Part shown: in pieces, positions 4,222-6,907 of the stretch | Layout of the letters: every line of letters starts with the position of its first letter | Numbering within the stretch: the stretch's first letter is position 1 | Assembly: GCA_004357435.1 (NCBI GenBank) | Contig: SMVS01000112.1 | Location: 1-6,907, forward strand | Length of the DNA stretch: 6,907 nucleotides | Direction of reading: 5' to 3' | From: Nitrospina sp. | Lineage (GTDB): Bacteria; Nitrospinota; Nitrospinia; Nitrospinales; Nitrospinaceae | Translations under genes and position numbers: made by a program | The notes under the pieces: generated by a model | What the model was told of the DNA's origin: nothing | The model's database searches: none | What the model saw: the letters and a program-made list of their open reading frames with translations, nothing else

Positions 4222-5334
4222 ATGATTATCGGGATTCCCAAGGAAATCAAAGAGGATGAATACCGGGTTTCGCTGACCCCGGCGGGCGCGGCAGAGTTGA
4301 TCGCGGATGGCCATACCGTCTTGGTGGAGGAAAACGCCGGGCAAGGAAGCGGCATCACTGAAGACCAATATGAGGCCGTCGGGGCTCGTGTCACCACCCG
4401 GCAAGAAGTGTTTGAGCGGGGTGAAATGATCATCAAGGTCAAGGAACCTCTGGCCGAGGAATACGACCTGTTGTGGGAAGACCAGATTCTGTACACCTAT
4501 CTGCATCTGGCGCCCGCTCCACAGTTGACGGAGGCTCTCCTGCGCCGGAAAGTTGTGGGGATCGCTTACGAAACGGTGCAGTTGGAGGACGGCTCCCTGC
4601 CGTTACTCATTCCGATGAGCGAGGTGGCGGGCCGGATGTCCGTCAACCAGGGCGCCAAATATCTGGAGCGAGTAAACGGCGGCAGAGGGATTTTACTGGG
4701 CGGGGTTCCCGGTGTGGATCCGGGCCATGTGGTGATCATCGGGGGCGGTGTCGTCGGCACCAATGCCGCCAAAATGGCCGTGGGCACCGGCGCCCGGGTT
4801 ACTTTGCTGGACACCAGCCTGACGCGTTTGCGCTACCTCGACGACATCTTCGGGGGCCGGGTCAAGACCATCATGTCCAATAAGCTGAACATTCTGGAAT
4901 TCATCCAGACGGCGGATGTGGTGGTGGGCGCGGTGCTTTTGCCGGGAGCCAAAGCTCCCAAACTGATCACCCGGGACATGTTGTCGCGGATGAAGCCGGG
5001 CTCCGTGGTGGTCGATGTGGGGATCGACCAGGGTGGAATTTTTGAAACGTCCCGCCCCACCACCCACAGCGATCCGATATTCGAGGTCGATGGCGTCATT
5101 CACTATTGCGTTGCCAACATGCCCGGCGCGCTGGCCCGAACCTCCACTTATGCGTTGACCAACGCGACGTTGCCCTACGCCCGGGAATTGGCGGACAAAG
5201 GTTTCAAAAAAGCCCTCCGCGAAAATCCGGCCCTGCAACACGGTATGAATCTTTGTGAAGGACACATCACCCATCCCGCGGTGGCCGAGGCCCTGGGCAG
5301 GGAATACGTTCCGGCAGATAAACTTTTCACCTGA
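4222..5334 (+). CDS. ald: Alanine dehydrogenase
   Basis: This enzyme carries out NAD-dependent interconversion of L-alanine with pyruvate and ammonia in the cytoplasm, linking amino-acid catabolism or ammonium assimilation to central carbon. The 370 residues match the usual full length. The N-terminal AlaDH/PNT domain starts MIIGIPKEIKEDEYRVSLTP with pyruvate-binding R15, then KVKEP (K74) and LHLA with catalytic H95. The Rossmann domain has GGGVVG at 174-179 and D197 for the NAD ribose, followed by catalytic D269 in GIDQGG. CVANMPGALARTSTYALTNA (296-315) is the hallmark segment. PNT alpha subunits share the fold but are longer and differ in the catalytic set. AGGA lies 7 nt before the ATG. 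A repeat-rich leader with a terminator-like hairpin precedes it, and dnaE begins 17 bp after its stop. Confidence 0.96.
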   Translation: MIIGIPKEIKEDEYRVSLTPAGAAELIADGHTVLVEENAGQGSGITEDQYEAVGARVTTRQEVFERGEMIIKVKEPLAEEYDLLWEDQILYTYLHLAPAPQLTEALLRRKVVGIAYETVQLEDGSLPLLIPMSEVAGRMSVNQGAKYLERVNGGRGILLGGVPGVDPGHVVIIGGGVVGTNAAKMAVGTGARVTLLDTSLTRLRYLDDIFGGRVKTIMSNKLNILEFIQTADVVVGAVLLPGAKAPKLITRDMLSRMKPGSVVVDVGIDQGGIFETSRPTTHSDPIFEVDGVIHYCVANMPGALARTSTYALTNATLPYARELADKGFKKALRENPALQHGMNLCEGHITHPAVAEALGREYVPADKLFT

Positions 5335-5351
5335 AATTAATCTGGACTGCC

Positions 5352-6907
5352 ATGCGTCATTCTAATTTCGTCCATCTTCACTTGCACACCCACTACAGCC
5401 TGCTCGACTCTTCGTTGCGGCATGAGGCACTGTTTAAACGTGCCAAGCAATTTCGTATGCCCGCGGTGGCGATGACGGATCATGGCAACCTGTTTGGTGC
5501 TATGGAGTTTTATGCCGGCGCCAAAAAGCATGGCTTGAAACCCATCATTGGCTGTGAAGTGTACGTCGCCCCGGAGAGCCTGCATAATAAAAGTGACAAT
5601 TTTAGTTTGCGCGATGCCTCCTACCATTTGATCCTGTTGGTCCGCGACGCCACCGGCTACCGTAATCTCATAGAATTGGTCAGCCACGGGTATCTCGAAG
5701 GGTTTTACTACAAACCCCGCATCGACAAGGCATTGCTGGCGGAGCACGCTCAGGGGCTGATCGCGCTGAGCAGTTGCAACCGGGGCGAGATCGCCCACCT
5801 CGTCAACAAGGAGAACATTCCGCGTGCCGTCAAAATGGCCCAGCAGTATCAGGAAATAATGGGCAAGGAAAATTTTTACCTGGAACTGCAGGACCACAAG
5901 CAGGATTGGCAGAAGAAGATCAATCGGGAACTGGTGGCCATGGGGAAAGAGCATGATATCCCGGTGGTGGCCACGAATAATTGCCATTATCTGGATCGCA
6001 CGGATTCACGGGCTCATGAAATTTTACTGTGCCTGCAGACCGGGAAAACGATGGACGACCCTTATCGTATGCAATATCCCTCCGATGAATATTATTTCAA
6101 GTCCTCGGAGGAAATGACGGAGTTGTTTCAGCAGGTTCCCCAAGCGATAGAGAACACCATCAAAATCGCCGAGCGTTGCAACCTAGAAATGGAATTTGGG
6201 GTCGACAATCTGCCGCGCTACCCGGTTCCTGAATCGCACACCCTGTTTTCTTTTCTTGAGGAAAAATCGAAGGAAGGTTTGAAGGTACGGTTCGCGGCCA
6301 TGGATCGTCTGGAGCAAAAATATGACCGGGCGGTTTACGAGACGCGGCTGGCGGATGAACTGGAGATCATCAAGAAGATGGGTTATCCGGGATATTTTTT
6401 GATTGTCTGGGATTTCATCGCCTACGCCCGCGAGAAAAATATTCCAGTGGGGCCGGGGCGGGGTTCTGCCGCCGGCAGTCTGGTGGCCTACGCTTTAAAA
6501 ATCACCGATATCGATCCCCTGCCGTACGGCTTGTTGTTTGAGCGGTTTTTGAACCCGGAGCGGGTCAGTATGCCGGATATCGATATCGATTTCTGCATGG
6601 ACGGGCGTGAGGAGGTCATCGATTATGTCACTAAAAAATACGGCGGCCACAAGTTCGTGTCTCAAATCATCACCTTCGGAAGCATGAACGCCAAGGGCGT
6701 GATTCGTGATGTCGGGCGGGTGTTGGGCATGTCTTACGGCGAAGTGGATAAGATTGCCAAGCTCGTTCCCAACCGTTTGAACATCACCCTGACGGACGCT
6801 TTTAAGGAGGAACCGCGTTTTAAAGCGATGCGCAAGGAAAGTGAAAATGTGGATGAGCTGATAAAAATTGCGCTCAATCTGGAAGGCCTGCCGCGGCATT
6901 GCTCCAC
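5352..6907 (+). CDS. dnaE: DNA polymerase III alpha subunit (partial, C-terminus beyond window)
   Basis: This is the replicative polymerase subunit that extends the leading and lagging strands within the Pol III holoenzyme. The frame is open from ATG 5352 to the window end (518 codons, roughly the first two-fifths of a typical DnaE of about 1150 residues). The PHP domain comes first: HLHLHTHYSLLD at 8-19, TDHGN at 42-46, GCE69, H92, SSC142 and NNCH at 209-212. The palm follows, with PVGPGRGSAAGS at 365-376 and PDIDIDF at 408-414 holding catalytic aspartates, then LPRHCS near the edge. Most PHP metal ligands are kept (H10, H12, D19, H44, E69, H92, C142, H212), unlike the degraded E. coli PHP, but the usual Asp of the D-x-H pair is N210. 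The ribosome site is weak (TGGA), which fits readthrough or coupling from ald 17 bp upstream. DnaE1 versus DnaE2/ImuC cannot be fully settled without the C-terminus; the motifs and context favour DnaE1. Confidence 0.95.
   Translation, partial: MRHSNFVHLHLHTHYSLLDSSLRHEALFKRAKQFRMPAVAMTDHGNLFGAMEFYAGAKKHGLKPIIGCEVYVAPESLHNKSDNFSLRDASYHLILLVRDATGYRNLIELVSHGYLEGFYYKPRIDKALLAEHAQGLIALSSCNRGEIAHLVNKENIPRAVKMAQQYQEIMGKENFYLELQDHKQDWQKKINRELVAMGKEHDIPVVATNNCHYLDRTDSRAHEILLCLQTGKTMDDPYRMQYPSDEYYFKSSEEMTELFQQVPQAIENTIKIAERCNLEMEFGVDNLPRYPVPESHTLFSFLEEKSKEGLKVRFAAMDRLEQKYDRAVYETRLADELEIIKKMGYPGYFLIVWDFIAYAREKNIPVGPGRGSAAGSLVAYALKITDIDPLPYGLLFERFLNPERVSMPDIDIDFCMDGREEVIDYVTKKYGGHKFVSQIITFGSMNAKGVIRDVGRVLGMSYGEVDKIAKLVPNRLNITLTDAFKEEPRFKAMRKESENVDELIKIALNLEGLPRHCS

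Noticed and set aside
4693..5274. Minus-strand frames antisense to ald
   Set aside because: The plus-strand frame has complete alanine dehydrogenase motifs; the antisense frames show none.
5337..5987. 216-codon minus-strand frame at the start of dnaE
   Set aside because: It is antisense to the PHP domain, whose HLHTHYS and TDHGN motifs are unmistakable on the plus strand.

Overview
This is a bacterial chromosomal window of moderate-to-high GC with densely packed genes on both strands. The DnaE-type replicase, the leucyl-transferase Bpt and the anchored thioredoxin-like/cysteine-rich pair suggest a Gram-negative bacterium, perhaps a Nitrospinota- or deltaproteobacteria-like lineage. That assignment is inference from gene content and was not tested. 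Two minus-strand genes appear to start at TTG with well-placed Shine-Dalgarno sequences.

Layout. (1) 1-957, minus: a two-gene operon with a near-consensus sigma70-type promoter at about 1000-1028. It encodes a membrane-anchored PCYCGC-like protein with a cysteine/histidine cluster, then a membrane-anchored TlpA/ResA-type thioredoxin that runs off the left edge. (2) 1040-1717, minus: a family-2 glycosyltransferase resembling the TIGR04283 group. (3) 1718-2021: a divergent intergenic region with a perfect 16-bp palindrome ahead of bpt. (4) 2022-2801, plus: bpt, aspartate/glutamate leucyltransferase of the N-degron pathway. (5) 2812-3737, minus: a cytoplasmic leucine-rich-repeat protein with 27-residue repeats, followed 5 bp later by a previously uncalled 37-codon membrane microprotein. 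Its stop lies 10 bp from the bpt stop in a tail-to-tail arrangement. (6) 3738-4221: a gene-free stretch packed with diverged direct repeats and hairpins. (7) 4222-5334, plus: ald, alanine dehydrogenase, followed 17 bp later by the 5' two-fifths of dnaE, which runs off the right edge.

Function. ald and dnaE are ordinary metabolic and replication genes that may share a transcript. bpt works in N-terminal-residue-dependent proteolysis. The cysteine-rich protein and thioredoxin probably act together outside the cytoplasmic membrane on a metal or thiol substrate. The parts that look least described are the LRR/microprotein pair, the structured repeat region ahead of ald, the CYCYC protein/thioredoxin pair, and the palindrome ahead of bpt. 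No CRISPR array, tRNA, rRNA, transposase or phage gene was found.
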